A DNA stretch of 24,012 nucleotides from JANXXV01 sp038200305 (lineage in GTDB: Bacteria; Acidobacteriota; Terriglobia; Bryobacterales; Bryobacteraceae), in assembly GCA_038200305.1 (NCBI GenBank), contig JBBPYD010000078.1, positions 1 to 24,012 of the forward strand, read 5' to 3'. A program made the translations under genes and the position numbers. Positions 15,689 through 23,739 of this stretch are shown here, one piece after another (positions within the stretch are counted from its first letter, which is position 1; each line of letters starts with the position of its first letter). Under the pieces are notes generated by a model, which saw only the letters and a program-made list of their open reading frames with translations, had not been told where the DNA came from and made no database searches.

Positions 15689-17011
15689 TCACTGGATGAA
15701 AACAGTCGCGTCCACTGACATGCCTGGCCGCAGTTCATGCCGCGTATCCTGGCCCGGTTCAAACACAATCTTCACTGGCAGGCGCTGCACTACCTTCACG
15801 TAGTTCCCCGTCGCATTCTCCGGCGGTAGTAGGCTGAACGTTGCGCCTGTAGCCCCGCCCAGGCTGTCCACGTGTGCGTTCAGTTTCCTGCCACCCAGCG
15901 CGTCTACCGATACTTCAACTTTCTGTCCAGGGTGCATTTTCTTAAGTTGCGTCTCTTTGAAATTTGCCGTAACCCACAAGTTATTCAGTGGCACAAGCGC
16001 CATCAACGCCTGCCCCGGCTGCACGTTTTGCCCAATCTGGACATTTCGTTTTCCAACCACCCCGCTCACTGCGGCTTTGATGGTGGTGTATTCCAGATTC
16101 AGCCGTGCCTGTTCCACCACGGCTTGCTGCAACTGCACCGCTGCTTCCGCCGATCCCAGTTGTGCCCGGGAAATCGCGACCTGCTGCGGCCCGGTTTGCG
16201 CCGATTGCACGTTGGACGTCGCTTGCGCCACTCGCGATTGCGCCTGTGTCACCTGGCTCTGCGCCACCGCGATGCCCTGTTCCGCCTCGGCTTCCGCGGC
16301 CTTGGCGGAATCCACCGCCGCGCGTGACGCCGCTGCCGCCGCTACCGCGGTGTCGTACTGTTGGCGTGGAATTTCGTCCTTGGCCACAAGCTGCCGGTAG
16401 CGTTCCAGATCCTGCGTGGCTTTCGTATAATTCGCATTCGCTTCACTCACTCTCGCCTGCGCCGCATTCAGCCGGGCCCGAGCTACGGCAACCTGTTTTT
16501 CGGCGACGGTCACTCCCGCATTCGCTTCCTCCGTACCCGCCTGCGCGGTGGAAAGCTGGCTTTGCGTTGTAGTGCTGGAGATCGGGATTCGCACTTGAGC
16601 AGCCTTCGCGCTGGCTTCCGCGTCGGCCAGATCGGCTTGCGCGCGGCTCAACGCTACCTGATAATCGCGTGGATCGATCTGCACCAGCACCGTTCCCGCT
16701 TCCACATATTGATTGTCGTCCACGGTCACGGCAACCACGTGCCCGCCCACGCGCGGACTCACCGGATAGATGTAGCCGTCAATCTGCGCATCGTCGGTCG
16801 ATTCCCTTACCGAGTAATGCCGCCACACCAAGAAACCCGCCACCGCCGCAATCAAAAGACCAACCAGGATGTACCACTTCGCACGGGGATGCTCCCGAAA
16901 ATAACCTCGAGTTTTTTCAGCCTTTGGCTCTTTCGGTTGCGCATCCTTTTGCTCACCCCGATCCGGCTTGGTATCCTCCCGCCGTTCTTCTGTTTCCACT
17001 TGATCTTTCAT
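15689..17011 (-). CDS. HlyD/EmrA-type membrane fusion (adaptor) protein
   Basis: 440 residues. A charged cytoplasmic N-terminus (1-45) precedes one membrane helix (about 46-63, KWYILVGLLIAAVAGFLV). Then comes the EmrA-type lipoyl half-motif ESTDDAQIDGYIYPVSPRVGGHV with VEAGTVLVQIDPRDY. Residues about 105-310 are a long Ala/Gln-rich coiled coil, and the second lipoyl half and barrel follow (YTTIKAAVSGVVGKRNVQIGQNV; NATGNYVKVVQRLPVKI). It bridges the inner-membrane MFS pump and the outer-membrane channel. Its ATG overlaps the stop of the TolC-type gene (ATGA). The coiled coil is longer than in many RND adaptors, as expected for EmrA-like proteins that reach toward TolC. Confidence 0.95.
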   Translation of the reverse strand: MKDQVETEERREDTKPDRGEQKDAQPKEPKAEKTRGYFREHPRAKWYILVGLLIAAVAGFLVWRHYSVRESTDDAQIDGYIYPVSPRVGGHVVAVTVDDNQYVEAGTVLVQIDPRDYQVALSRAQADLADAEASAKAAQVRIPISSTTTQSQLSTAQAGTEEANAGVTVAEKQVAVARARLNAAQARVSEANANYTKATQDLERYRQLVAKDEIPRQQYDTAVAAAAASRAAVDSAKAAEAEAEQGIAVAQSQVTQAQSRVAQATSNVQSAQTGPQQVAISRAQLGSAEAAVQLQQAVVEQARLNLEYTTIKAAVSGVVGKRNVQIGQNVQPGQALMALVPLNNLWVTANFKETQLKKMHPGQKVEVSVDALGGRKLNAHVDSLGGATGATFSLLPPENATGNYVKVVQRLPVKIVFEPGQDTRHELRPGMSVDATVFIQ

Positions 17012-18486
17012 GGCCGTACCGCTCCCAGGAACGCCTTGATGCTCCTCTCCGCTGTTCCCACCGCCCGCGCCAGCGAAGCTCTTCCTACGTTGTATGCATA
17101 CAGACTAGAGATATAGTTCTCATTTGCGGCCGCCACCGCCTGTTGCGCCTGCACTACTTCCACCGTGTTCGCCACCCCCGCCTGAAACCGGTCCCGCGCC
17201 TGTTGCAGTTCCTGGCCGGCAAGGCTCACTGAACTTCTGGCCACGTCCACCTGTTCGCGCGCTGCGTTCAGGTCCAGAAACGCCGCGCGCACTTCGTAAT
17301 CCACGCGCCCCTTCAAATCCCCTGACGCGGCACGCCGCTCCTCCAGCACCGCATCCGCCTGAAGGATGTCGGCGCGAATCCGCCCACCTTGAAAGATAGG
17401 AACCTCCAGGCTCACGATCGCCGAATAAGTCCCGTGCGATTCCGCCACGCTTGGTCCAATCGCGCCATAGTTCCCCTCGAAATTGATTGAGGGCAACCGC
17501 TGGTTTCTGGCCGCCTGCTTCTGAAACTCCGCCGCTCTCTGTGACGCAAGACTGGCCTGATAATCCGGCCGCGATTGATAGGCCTGCTGCAATGCATCTT
17601 CCAGCGTCAACGCGGGAGCCGGCCCATAGGGTACCTGGTCCGCCAAATGGAACTGCTGCTCCAGCGGCAATCCAATCGCCCGCGCCAGGCTCAACTTCTG
17701 TCTCTCGAATTCGTTACGGTAAAAAATCAGTTGCTGCTGCTGCGTTTGCAATTCCACCTGCGCCCGCAGTACATCGATCCCCGCCGCTACGCCAGCTTGC
17801 TGCAAATCCTTTGCCTGGTTGAAGAGCGCCGTGGCTGTATTCACCTGCGCCGTCACCGATTCAATCCGGGCCGTTCCTGATATCGCCTGCAAATAGAGCC
17901 CCACCACCACCAGCACCACCGCATCCCGCGCGTTCTGATAAGAGAGTTGCGCGGCCCGCACGTCTTCGGCGCTGCCCCTCTTCGACGCCAGAGCGCTGAA
18001 ATCCAGCACCGTCTGCGTCAGGTAAGCGCGAATATCGAACACGGCGAAAGGCCCCACAACGGCTGGGATGCCTGGGAACCCTCCGAATCCGAACGCCTTC
18101 AGGTTTACCTGCTGCGAACTCTCGTAGGTGCGCGTGGTCAGGTTCGGCAGCAACGCGCTCAGCGCCGTAAGCCGCGCCGCCTGCGCGGACCGCGTGGTTT
18201 GCTCACTGGTCAGCAACCCGATGTTATATTTCAATCCGCGATCGATCGCATCCGAAAGCGTTAGCTCAAGGGTTCCAGGAACAACCGGCCCCGACGCAAC
18301 ACTGCCGGAAATCAGATCCTGCGTTAGGCTCATACCCCTCGCAGGCATCGGAACCGAAGGCCGGGCGCTCGAACGCGCTGGTGCCCTTTGACTGGGTCCG
18401 GTAGGCAGACCCTGTGCAAGCGCAAGAGTCGCCGATGTCATCATAACCGTAAGCTGCAGTAGGGTTTGCAAGATTTGGGATTCCAT
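17008..18486 (-). CDS. TolC-family outer membrane efflux channel
   Basis: 492 residues. The signal peptide (about 1-25, ending LALAQ) and two outer-membrane-efflux (OEP) repeats with long heptad-rich helices mark a TolC-like trimeric channel. Typical segments are LTLSDAIDRGLKYNIGL at the start of the first repeat, LTLEDALQQAYQSRPDYQASLASQRAAE at the second, and RDRFQAGVANTVEVVQAQQAVAAANENYISSLYAYNVGRASLARAVG at the end. A Pro/Ser-rich linker (about 28-65) follows the signal peptide. It is the first gene of the efflux operon and shares ATGA with the adaptor gene. The 101-bp gap to the divergent porin holds the promoters of both; no clear operator is visible there. Confidence 0.95.
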   Translation of the reverse strand: MESQILQTLLQLTVMMTSATLALAQGLPTGPSQRAPARSSARPSVPMPARGMSLTQDLISGSVASGPVVPGTLELTLSDAIDRGLKYNIGLLTSEQTTRSAQAARLTALSALLPNLTTRTYESSQQVNLKAFGFGGFPGIPAVVGPFAVFDIRAYLTQTVLDFSALASKRGSAEDVRAAQLSYQNARDAVVLVVVGLYLQAISGTARIESVTAQVNTATALFNQAKDLQQAGVAAGIDVLRAQVELQTQQQQLIFYRNEFERQKLSLARAIGLPLEQQFHLADQVPYGPAPALTLEDALQQAYQSRPDYQASLASQRAAEFQKQAARNQRLPSINFEGNYGAIGPSVAESHGTYSAIVSLEVPIFQGGRIRADILQADAVLEERRAASGDLKGRVDYEVRAAFLDLNAAREQVDVARSSVSLAGQELQQARDRFQAGVANTVEVVQAQQAVAAANENYISSLYAYNVGRASLARAVGTAERSIKAFLGAVRP

Positions 18487-18587
18487 CCGCCCCCGTTGGC
18501 CGGGGCTGTCTTTCCATCTGACGCTCAGCCTGGATATATTGATGCAAAATGTTCAAATCCGGCCGTGGCCGTCAATTATGATGAAGA
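18487..18587. promoter_or_regulatory. Divergent promoter region between efflux operon and porin
   Basis: 101 bp between the starts of the TolC-type gene (-) and the porin (+). It is locally AT-rich. TATATT (18535-18540) is a possible -10 box for the porin. On the minus strand TTGACG (18570-18575) is a possible -35 for the efflux operon, but its -10 partner is poor. No repeat or operator is convincing. Confidence 0.35.
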
Positions 18588-20009
18588 GTGGAAGAACGCC
18601 TCAAACCGTCCCCATTACCATTCGTCGCATTCTTCCTGGCAACGCTCTGCATCGCTTCCGCCCAAATCCCGCCCCCCGAAGGCGGCCAGATCCCACGCCA
18701 AAACGAGAACAAAAACACCGATGCGGACGTCCTCCCCGAGCAATGGAACCTGTTCTATCAAGCCACTTCCATCGGCCAGTATCACGGTACATTTCACGCC
18801 CCCTACGAAGGCCCTCTAAGCTTACGGAACTATACCGAGCGCGACGTCTCCCTCACCACCACGCTCTATCTCGGCCTCCGCTTAGGGCAAAATACGCAGC
18901 TTTACTTCAACCCTGAAATTGCCGGCGGCCGTGGCTTCAGCGGCGTTTCCGGAATTGCAAATTTTCCAAACGGAGAATTGCCGCGCGTCTCCACTGCAAC
19001 TCCCAAGCCCTACCTCGCCCGGCTCTACCTCACGCACGATTTCGGATTTGGCCCGGAAACCGAGAGTCTCCCCAGCGAAGAGAACCAACTCGCCGGCCCC
19101 CGCCCCGTCAACCGTTACAGCATCACCGTCGGCCGGTTTACGCTGACCGATTTCTTCGATAACAACCGCTACACGCACGATCCGCGGACCCAGTTCATGG
19201 GCTGGGGCACCATGTACAACGGAGCCTGGGATTACCCGGCCGATACCCGCGGCTACACCTGGGGCTGGTTGCATGAATTTCACACCCGCCACTGGTCGCT
19301 CCGCTACGCCAGCGTAGCCGAACCCAAACTGGCCAACGGTCTCCGTTTCGATCGCCGCTTGCTCCGCAGCCGCGGCGACGAATTCGAAACGGAACGCCGC
19401 TATACAATAGGAGACCGCCCCGGAGCCATCCGGCTCCTGGGATTCCTGCAGCACACCAATTCCGGTTCGTACAGCGAAGCCCTGCGTTTGTCTGAAAAGA
19501 CAGGCACAACGCCCGATATCACTGCCGTTCGCCGGATGGGGATAACGAAATACGGTACCGGACTCAACTTCGAACAGGAACTAGTCAAGGACATCGGCAT
19601 ATTCGCGCGATTGGGTTGGAACGACGGCAAGACCGAAACCTTCGCCTTCACCGCCATCGACCGCCTCTTCAGTACGGGAGTTTCCATCGCCGGAACCCGC
19701 TGGCGCCGTCCATCCGACGTCGTCGGCAGCGCGCTCACCATCGGCGGTCTTTCCGGCGTCCACGCGGTTTATCTGGCTCGTGGCGGGCTCGACTTCATCA
19801 TCGGAGACGGCAAGCTGCGCTACGGCCGCGAAACGGTTTGGGAAACTTACTACAGCGCTCGCCTGTTCCCGGGATTCTTCACCAGTTTCGATTTGCAGCG
19901 AGTCGCGAATCCCGCCTTCAACCAGGATCGCGGGCCGGTCTGGATATCCAGTCTGCGGCTGCACATTGAGTTGGGTAAGGGTACGTTTGCGCCCTGCCCC
20001 GGGCCCTGA
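18588..20009 (+). CDS. OprB-like carbohydrate porin family outer membrane protein
   Basis: 473 residues from a GTG with a weak purine-rich upstream sequence (GATGAAGA). Signal peptide LPFVAFFLATLCIASAQ gives export. The remainder is an alternating amphipathic, aromatic-rich beta-barrel pattern: QWNLFYQATSIGQYHGTFHAPYEGPLSL, the RYSITVGRFTLTDFFDNNRYTHDPRTQFM segment, WSLRYASV, and later GIFARLGWNDGKTETFAFT and a final strand LRLHIELG. Order and spacing resemble OprB-type porins of Acidobacteria and Proteobacteria, which admit sugars and other small solutes. It ends four bases before the NRAMP-like gene, so the two are probably co-transcribed. That suggests metal or another cation as possible cargo, which is inference. 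Confidence 0.8.
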   Translation: MEERLKPSPLPFVAFFLATLCIASAQIPPPEGGQIPRQNENKNTDADVLPEQWNLFYQATSIGQYHGTFHAPYEGPLSLRNYTERDVSLTTTLYLGLRLGQNTQLYFNPEIAGGRGFSGVSGIANFPNGELPRVSTATPKPYLARLYLTHDFGFGPETESLPSEENQLAGPRPVNRYSITVGRFTLTDFFDNNRYTHDPRTQFMGWGTMYNGAWDYPADTRGYTWGWLHEFHTRHWSLRYASVAEPKLANGLRFDRRLLRSRGDEFETERRYTIGDRPGAIRLLGFLQHTNSGSYSEALRLSEKTGTTPDITAVRRMGITKYGTGLNFEQELVKDIGIFARLGWNDGKTETFAFTAIDRLFSTGVSIAGTRWRRPSDVVGSALTIGGLSGVHAVYLARGGLDFIIGDGKLRYGRETVWETYYSARLFPGFFTSFDLQRVANPAFNQDRGPVWISSLRLHIELGKGTFAPCPGP

Positions 20010-20013
20010 TTCC

Positions 20014-21309
20014 ATGCCTCCCGAACCTGCTTATTCCGGCCCGAAACATCCGCGTCCGCGTCTGCCCATCGCGCCTGCGCGGGCACTCTGGGTCCGCTTA
20101 TTCTCGATATTCGCGGTCCTTGGTCCTGGCTTCATCACCGCCACAGTCGACAACGATCCCGGCGGAATCCTCACCTATTCGCAAGCCGGCGCAAAGTTCG
20201 GCTACGCGCTGCTCTGGACTCTCATCCCCACAACCATCGCCTTGATTGTGGTTCAGGAAATGGCCGCCCGCATGGGTGCCATCACCGGCAAAGGCCTCTC
20301 TGATCTCATCCGCGAGGAATTTGGCCTCCGAATGACGTTCTTCACCATGATGGTCCTGGGCATCGCCGACTTCGGGAACATCGCGGCCGAATTCGCCGGA
20401 CTCGCCTCTGGCCTCGGCATGTTCGGAGTAAGCAAATACCTCGCCGTTCCCGCCGGCGCGTTTCTCGTGTGGCTCGTCATCGTCCGTGGCTCCTACCACC
20501 GGGTCGAGAAAGCTCTTCTCCTGCTCTCTCTCATTTACTTCACATATCCGGTCTCCGCCTTCATGGCGCATCCCGATTGGCCGAAGGCGCTGCATGACAC
20601 CGTGGTGCCTCAGTTCAGTAAGGATCCGGCCTACCTGGTCATGATCGTCGGCCTTATCGGCACCACCATCACGCCTTGGATGCAGTTCTATCTGCAAGCG
20701 TCCGTCGTGGAAAAAGGTGTCACCAAGAGGAATTACAAGCTGTGCCGCATCGATGTAATTCTTGGATGCATCTTCACTGACGTCATAGCCTTCTTTATCG
20801 TGGTGGCCTGTGCCGCCACCATCTACCCTACCGGACACCGCGAAATCTCCGATGTGGCGGAAGCGGCTAAGGCCCTGGCGCCATTTGCCGGTCGATTTGC
20901 AGCGATTCTGTTTGCCGTCGGTCTGGTGAACGCATCCCTGCTTTCGGCCGCAATCCTTCCGCTCGCCACTACCTACAACATTTGCGAAGGGCTGGGCTTC
21001 GAATCGGGAATCGACCGCAATTTCAGCGAAGCGCCCATCTTCTACTCGCTCTACACGGCTCTAATCGTCTTCGGCGCGGCCATCGTTCTCATCCCCGGCC
21101 TGCCCCTCTTGCAGGTCATTCTCTTCTCACAGGTGGCCAATGGAATCCTGTTGCCATTCGTCCTGACATTCATGCTCCTGCTGATTAACAAGCGTGGAAT
21201 CATGGGCGAATACCGCAACCGCCTCTGGGGCAACCTGATCGCCGGCGCAACCAGCCTCATCATGATCGGCCTGACCATAGCATTAATCTGGACAAGCCTC
21301 TTCCCCTGA
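20014..21309 (+). CDS. Divergent NRAMP-family cation transporter
   Basis: 431 residues from the ATG at 20014. The frame extends upstream within the porin gene, but that part is out-of-frame shadow. About 11 membrane helices are expected. The TM1 metal-site motif reads DNDPGG (46-51), where classical Mn/Fe NRAMPs have DPGN. In TM6 the classical A-x-x-MPHN is replaced by TTITPWMQFY (217-226), so the soft metal-ligand Met and the adjacent His are absent. Asp48, Pro and Gly of the unwound helix remain. Such sites occur in divergent clades that include Mg2+-transporting NRAMP relatives, so Mn2+/Fe2+ import should not be assumed. It is four bases after the porin gene; no Mn or Fe regulator is near. 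The end overlaps a convergent nuclease remnant by 27 bp. Confidence 0.9.
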   Translation: MPPEPAYSGPKHPRPRLPIAPARALWVRLFSIFAVLGPGFITATVDNDPGGILTYSQAGAKFGYALLWTLIPTTIALIVVQEMAARMGAITGKGLSDLIREEFGLRMTFFTMMVLGIADFGNIAAEFAGLASGLGMFGVSKYLAVPAGAFLVWLVIVRGSYHRVEKALLLLSLIYFTYPVSAFMAHPDWPKALHDTVVPQFSKDPAYLVMIVGLIGTTITPWMQFYLQASVVEKGVTKRNYKLCRIDVILGCIFTDVIAFFIVVACAATIYPTGHREISDVAEAAKALAPFAGRFAAILFAVGLVNASLLSAAILPLATTYNICEGLGFESGIDRNFSEAPIFYSLYTALIVFGAAIVLIPGLPLLQVILFSQVANGILLPFVLTFMLLLINKRGIMGEYRNRLWGNLIAGATSLIMIGLTIALIWTSLFP

Positions 21310-21534
21310 ATCTACTGAGTTCGGCTTTTCCGCCTCTGGGTCTGCGTCGTTCGCCTTCTTAGCCAACTCGGCCTCAAGCTCTTCAACGGTGGGCAACGTG
21401 CCTTTCAACTCTTCGGGAGGAGCTTTGCCGTGCAGGAATTCGGCTACCCCTACAACCCGAAGTGGATACTGACTTCTAACAAAGGCGAATCCGTGGCCGA
21501 GCTCCAACAGAAATTGCCGAGGAGCGAACAGGTC
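21283..21534 (-). pseudogene. C-terminal remnant of a DUF1016 (YhcG-type) PD-(D/E)XK nuclease
   Basis: On the minus strand, residues FLLELGHGFAFV are joined directly to QYPLRVVGVAEF and then PPEELKGTLPTVEELEAELAKKA. In intact DUF1016 proteins the first block (FLLELGxGFAFVGRQ) and the last block (EYALRD...GVAEY...LPxELKGSLPTxEELEAEL) flank about 85 residues that hold the nuclease core. Here that core has been lost by an in-frame deletion. Upstream of about 21534 I see no convincing N-terminal domain in this frame. No start with a ribosome site is present (only an in-frame TTG at 21507). It is therefore a broken gene whose stop lies within the last codons of the NRAMP-like gene. DUF1016 genes are usually found in mobile or defence-related regions. 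Confidence 0.65.
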
Positions 21535-21694
21535 CAGTCCGCGCGATATCCGATCAGCCGCTGCAGCGGGCCAACTTCGGGGTTGCCCACCACACCTCCA
21601 GTTTCCGAGAATCAGACTCTCCGGTCCGAACTCGAGTGAGCGGGAACGCTTATAGCTACCAACTTAGTGCGGCGTGTACTCGTGTAACACATCG
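21535..21694. other. Gap without a recognisable gene
   Basis: Between the nuclease remnant and the DUF4440 gene's promoter. Short open frames exist on both strands but none has a ribosome site, family motif or codon bias. It may contain further decayed sequence from the nuclease gene. Confidence 0.4.
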
Positions 21695-21696
21695 TA

Positions 21697-21702
21697 TAGA
21701 AT
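21697..21702 (+). promoter_or_regulatory. Candidate -10 box (TAGAAT) for the DUF4440 gene
   Basis: TAGAAT lies 10 bases before the ATG at 21713, within TATAGAATG. It would start transcription near 21709, giving a near-leaderless mRNA if 21713 is the start. No clear -35 is visible and no ribosome site precedes either candidate ATG. Confidence 0.3.
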
Positions 21703-21712
21703 GTTCGGTACC

Positions 21713-22207
21713 ATGCCTACTACCCTCGCTCGTGTGTCCAGTGCGGGTTGTCTCCTCATCCTGCTGATTGTGACCATGCTCGGCGCGCAGCAAACGAGCC
21801 GGCCTGCCGATAAACAGGGCACTGCTGCCGCCCAGCGTGCCATTAAGGAAGTGCTAGAGATGAAAAGGCAATATGACCAGGCCTTACTGCGCGGCGACAG
21901 TGCCTGGTTCGAAAGGGCATTCGCGGATGACTACCTCTTAATCCTCGGAGACGCCAGCACGTACACGAAATCGCAGATTGTAAAAGACCTAGCGTCGAAA
22001 GAAGTAACGTGGCAGACGGCGAATGGTCGCGATATGCAAGTTCGGATGTACGGAAATACCGCGATCGTGACTGGCCGATTCTCCGGCAAATGGCGTGAAA
22101 AGGGGAAACCGGTCAGTAGCGAGGAGAGGTTTACATCGATCTGGATAAAGGACGGAGATCGCTGGAAAGCCGTGTCAGAGCACGCCTCACAGATGCCCAC
22201 TCGGTAG
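21713..22207 (+). CDS. Secreted DUF4440/SnoaL-like (NTF2-fold) protein
   Basis: 164 residues from ATG 21713; an ATG four codons upstream (21701) and a GTG at 21674 are in frame but less likely, the latter having no ribosome site. A signal peptide (MPTTLARVSSAGCLLILLIVTMLGAQQ) is followed by a single NTF2-like domain of about 120 residues: IKEVLEMKRQYDQALLRGDSAWFERAFADDYLLI, STYTKSQIVKDLAS, MQVRMYGNTAIVTGRFSG, ERFTSIWIKDGDRWKAVSEHASQM. This is the DUF4440 pattern. Such domains form cone-shaped pockets and may be enzymes or binding proteins; no catalytic residues stand out. The next ORF starts 17 bp after its stop. Codon use is less GC-biased than in the left part of the window. Confidence 0.85.
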   Translation: MPTTLARVSSAGCLLILLIVTMLGAQQTSRPADKQGTAAAQRAIKEVLEMKRQYDQALLRGDSAWFERAFADDYLLILGDASTYTKSQIVKDLASKEVTWQTANGRDMQVRMYGNTAIVTGRFSGKWREKGKPVSSEERFTSIWIKDGDRWKAVSEHASQMPTR

Positions 22208-22224
22208 ACCTTGGGAGGAACGCA

Positions 22225-22596
22225 GTGCGTTACATTTTGGTTATTCCGATAGCCGTAATCGCTCCTTTGGGCACTTTAGTTTCCAGCACCAAAAGAATCC
22301 CAGGCCCGCGTACTTGTCTTCAACGAAACTGGGCAGCGGAATGAGAACCTGTTTCATCGGGACCAGGCAATGCTGCCGAAAGGGTCGTGCTCGGTTTAGG
22401 TAATAGGCTGGATGGGTGCAAGAAGCGCTTATCTTTGTATGAGCGGCTGTTCGATCCTGGAGGCGAAGGTACATTCAATCATTACATCAGTGAGGTGATG
22501 GGAAATCCGTACCTCGGCTGGCAATATACGGGAACCGAATCATGCACAACGAGCGGCTGCCCAATACTATGCACTGAACGGGAGTGCTCAACTTAG
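22225..22596 (+). pseudogene. Exported Cys-rich small protein interrupted by an in-frame TGA
   Basis: GTG at 22225 has a strong GGAGG (22214-22218) at ideal spacing and opens a signal-peptide-like N-terminus (MRYILVIPIAVIAPLGTLVS). After 39 residues the frame meets TGA (22342-22344). The same frame then stays open for 83 codons to a TAG at 22594-22596, coding a tail with GGEGTFNHYISEVMGNPYLG and six cysteines overall, four of them in the last 20 residues (ESC, SGC, ILC, REC). I do not recognise a family. Either this is a gene broken by one nonsense mutation, a short 39-residue peptide followed by unrelated sequence, or a readthrough or selenocysteine case; no SECIS-like element or selenoprotein gene is seen, so the first is favoured. 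It follows the DUF4440 gene by 17 bp. Confidence 0.4.
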
Positions 22597-22626
22597 CCCA
22601 AAGCGTTTGCAAGCGGGGTGATTCCA

Positions 22627-23556
22627 ATGAAGCCCACTTTAGCTGTCCTCTTTCTCCTTAATACGATAATGTCGGCCCAGCCGCGCGAAATTGCGACGGC
22701 TCGTCATACGCTACCGATCGACTATGATTTTTCACGCCAGCCCCTACCCACCTATCGGTCTGGGTTCCTGCTCGCACGCCATCGGACTCCGCCTGGTTTT
22801 TCCGTTTGGGATCGTTCCGGCCAATTGCTGGTTCATCGCGAACTGACGCTGCCCGGTGTATCCGATCTCTCGATCGGCGATATCGCAGCCGCAAGTCGTG
22901 GCAATGCATTCGTCCTTTCGGTTTCGGCCCGGAATGCCGACGGCCGCGTGGCGTGTCTTCTGGTATGGACCCGCGCTAATGGCGACATCCAGAAAATCGT
23001 GGAGACATCTTCGTTTGCCGCCCGCCGCATTATCTTCGCCCCGGACGGGACACTATGGGCATTCGGGCGTGTCTACAATAACAAATTCGAAGAGCAGGCT
23101 GATTACGACACGCTGCGGCAGTACGGCACGGAAGGCAAACTGATTCGTTCCGCTCTGAAACGTTCTTTGTTCAAGCCATCCAAGCAGGCCCCCTCGGCTG
23201 AATCTTATATGGCGATCGGCGACGGCCGCATTGGCGTCGTGAGTCTGGCGGCCTCCGAATGGGTCGAACTCTCGTCCGCGGGCGAGGTCGTCGGCCACTG
23301 GCCGTTACAGATCCCCGCCGGTGCCTATATCACCGGCGCCGCCTTGAGCTCATCAAACGATCTGTTTATCACACAGGAAAAAGAAACCAGCACACTCTCG
23401 CGTTTTGATAAAAAGAATGGTACGTTCACAAATGTGGACACCAGTACCTTCCGGAACTCCCCTGGCCAAGGTGTTCTGCTGGCCGGCAGCGAAGGCGATC
23501 AACTCGTGGTCCGCATCAAGCCCCCGAATTTGCTTATCTGGATCGACGTGAAATAA
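22627..23556 (+). CDS. Secreted hypothetical protein, probable beta-propeller
   Basis: 309 residues from ATG 22627, chosen over GTG 22618 because GGGGTGA lies six bases upstream. Signal peptide MKPTLAVLFLLNTIMSAQ. The mature part shows repeated blades of hydrophobic strands with turns: GFSVWDRSGQLLVHRELTLPG, CLLVWTRANGDIQKIVE, IIFAPDGTLWAFGRV, LRQYGTEGKLI, GDGRIGVVSLAASEWVELSSAGEVVGHWPL, ALSSSNDLFITQEKE, TLSRFDKKNGTF, NLLIWIDVK. This resembles NHL/SMP-30-like propellers without a diagnostic motif. No catalytic residues are recognisable and the family is unknown to me. The gene is followed at once by a hairpin terminator. It appears intact, unlike its neighbours on both sides. Confidence 0.75.
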   Translation: MKPTLAVLFLLNTIMSAQPREIATARHTLPIDYDFSRQPLPTYRSGFLLARHRTPPGFSVWDRSGQLLVHRELTLPGVSDLSIGDIAAASRGNAFVLSVSARNADGRVACLLVWTRANGDIQKIVETSSFAARRIIFAPDGTLWAFGRVYNNKFEEQADYDTLRQYGTEGKLIRSALKRSLFKPSKQAPSAESYMAIGDGRIGVVSLAASEWVELSSAGEVVGHWPLQIPAGAYITGAALSSSNDLFITQEKETSTLSRFDKKNGTFTNVDTSTFRNSPGQGVLLAGSEGDQLVVRIKPPNLLIWIDVK

Positions 23557-23558
23557 GC

Positions 23559-23577
23559 GGGGCTTCGTCCCTTTTTT
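23559..23577 (+). terminator. Rho-independent terminator after the propeller-like gene
   Basis: GGGGC (23559-23563), loop TTC, GTCCC (23567-23571; one G-U pair) form a short GC stem followed directly by six T (23572-23577), three bases after the stop codon. Confidence 0.7.
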
Positions 23578-23593
23578 CCGGAGTTTTCACTCG

Positions 23594-23617
23594 GGGGACG
23601 ATCCGGACTCCGTCCCC
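23594..23617. repeat. GC-rich hairpin repeat
   Basis: GGGGACG (23594-23600) and CGTCCCC (23611-23617) pair perfectly over seven bases around a 10-base loop that itself contains TCCGGA. No T-run follows. It could be a second terminator, or a REP-like dispersed palindrome; only one copy is in the window. Confidence 0.4.
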
Positions 23618-23739
23618 TGCCAACCTTACGAACAATCCCGCTTCCCAGACGTGGGCTACTTATAACGGGTGCTACTCTTGCACGTTGTATCAATGACGCG
23701 AGGAACTGTCTGCGGCCCGGCGAAAATCGGCATGACGTG

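Noticed and set aside
15780..15870. Sequence GGATGAT in the EmrA-type adaptor as an ApbE flavinylation site
   Set aside because: The segment is a conserved structural part of EmrA proteins (before SLLPPENATGN) and lacks the surrounding features of NqrC/RnfG-type acceptors.
19780..20013. Possible 78-residue N-terminal extension of the NRAMP-like gene
   Set aside because: Lies wholly in the porin coding sequence in another frame; the ATG at 20014 just after the porin stop is the natural start.
20098..20838. 246-codon minus-strand open frame opposite the NRAMP-like gene
   Set aside because: Antisense shadow: Asp/Glu/Gly/His-rich reading of a membrane protein gene without motif or start signal.
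22342..22344. Selenocysteine at the in-frame TGA
   Set aside because: No evident bacterial SECIS hairpin directly after the codon and no selenoprotein machinery in view; a nonsense mutation is simpler.
22241..22474. 77-codon minus-strand open frame in the DUF4440-propeller gap
   Set aside because: No ribosome site, no family resemblance; it is antisense to the better supported Cys-rich frame.
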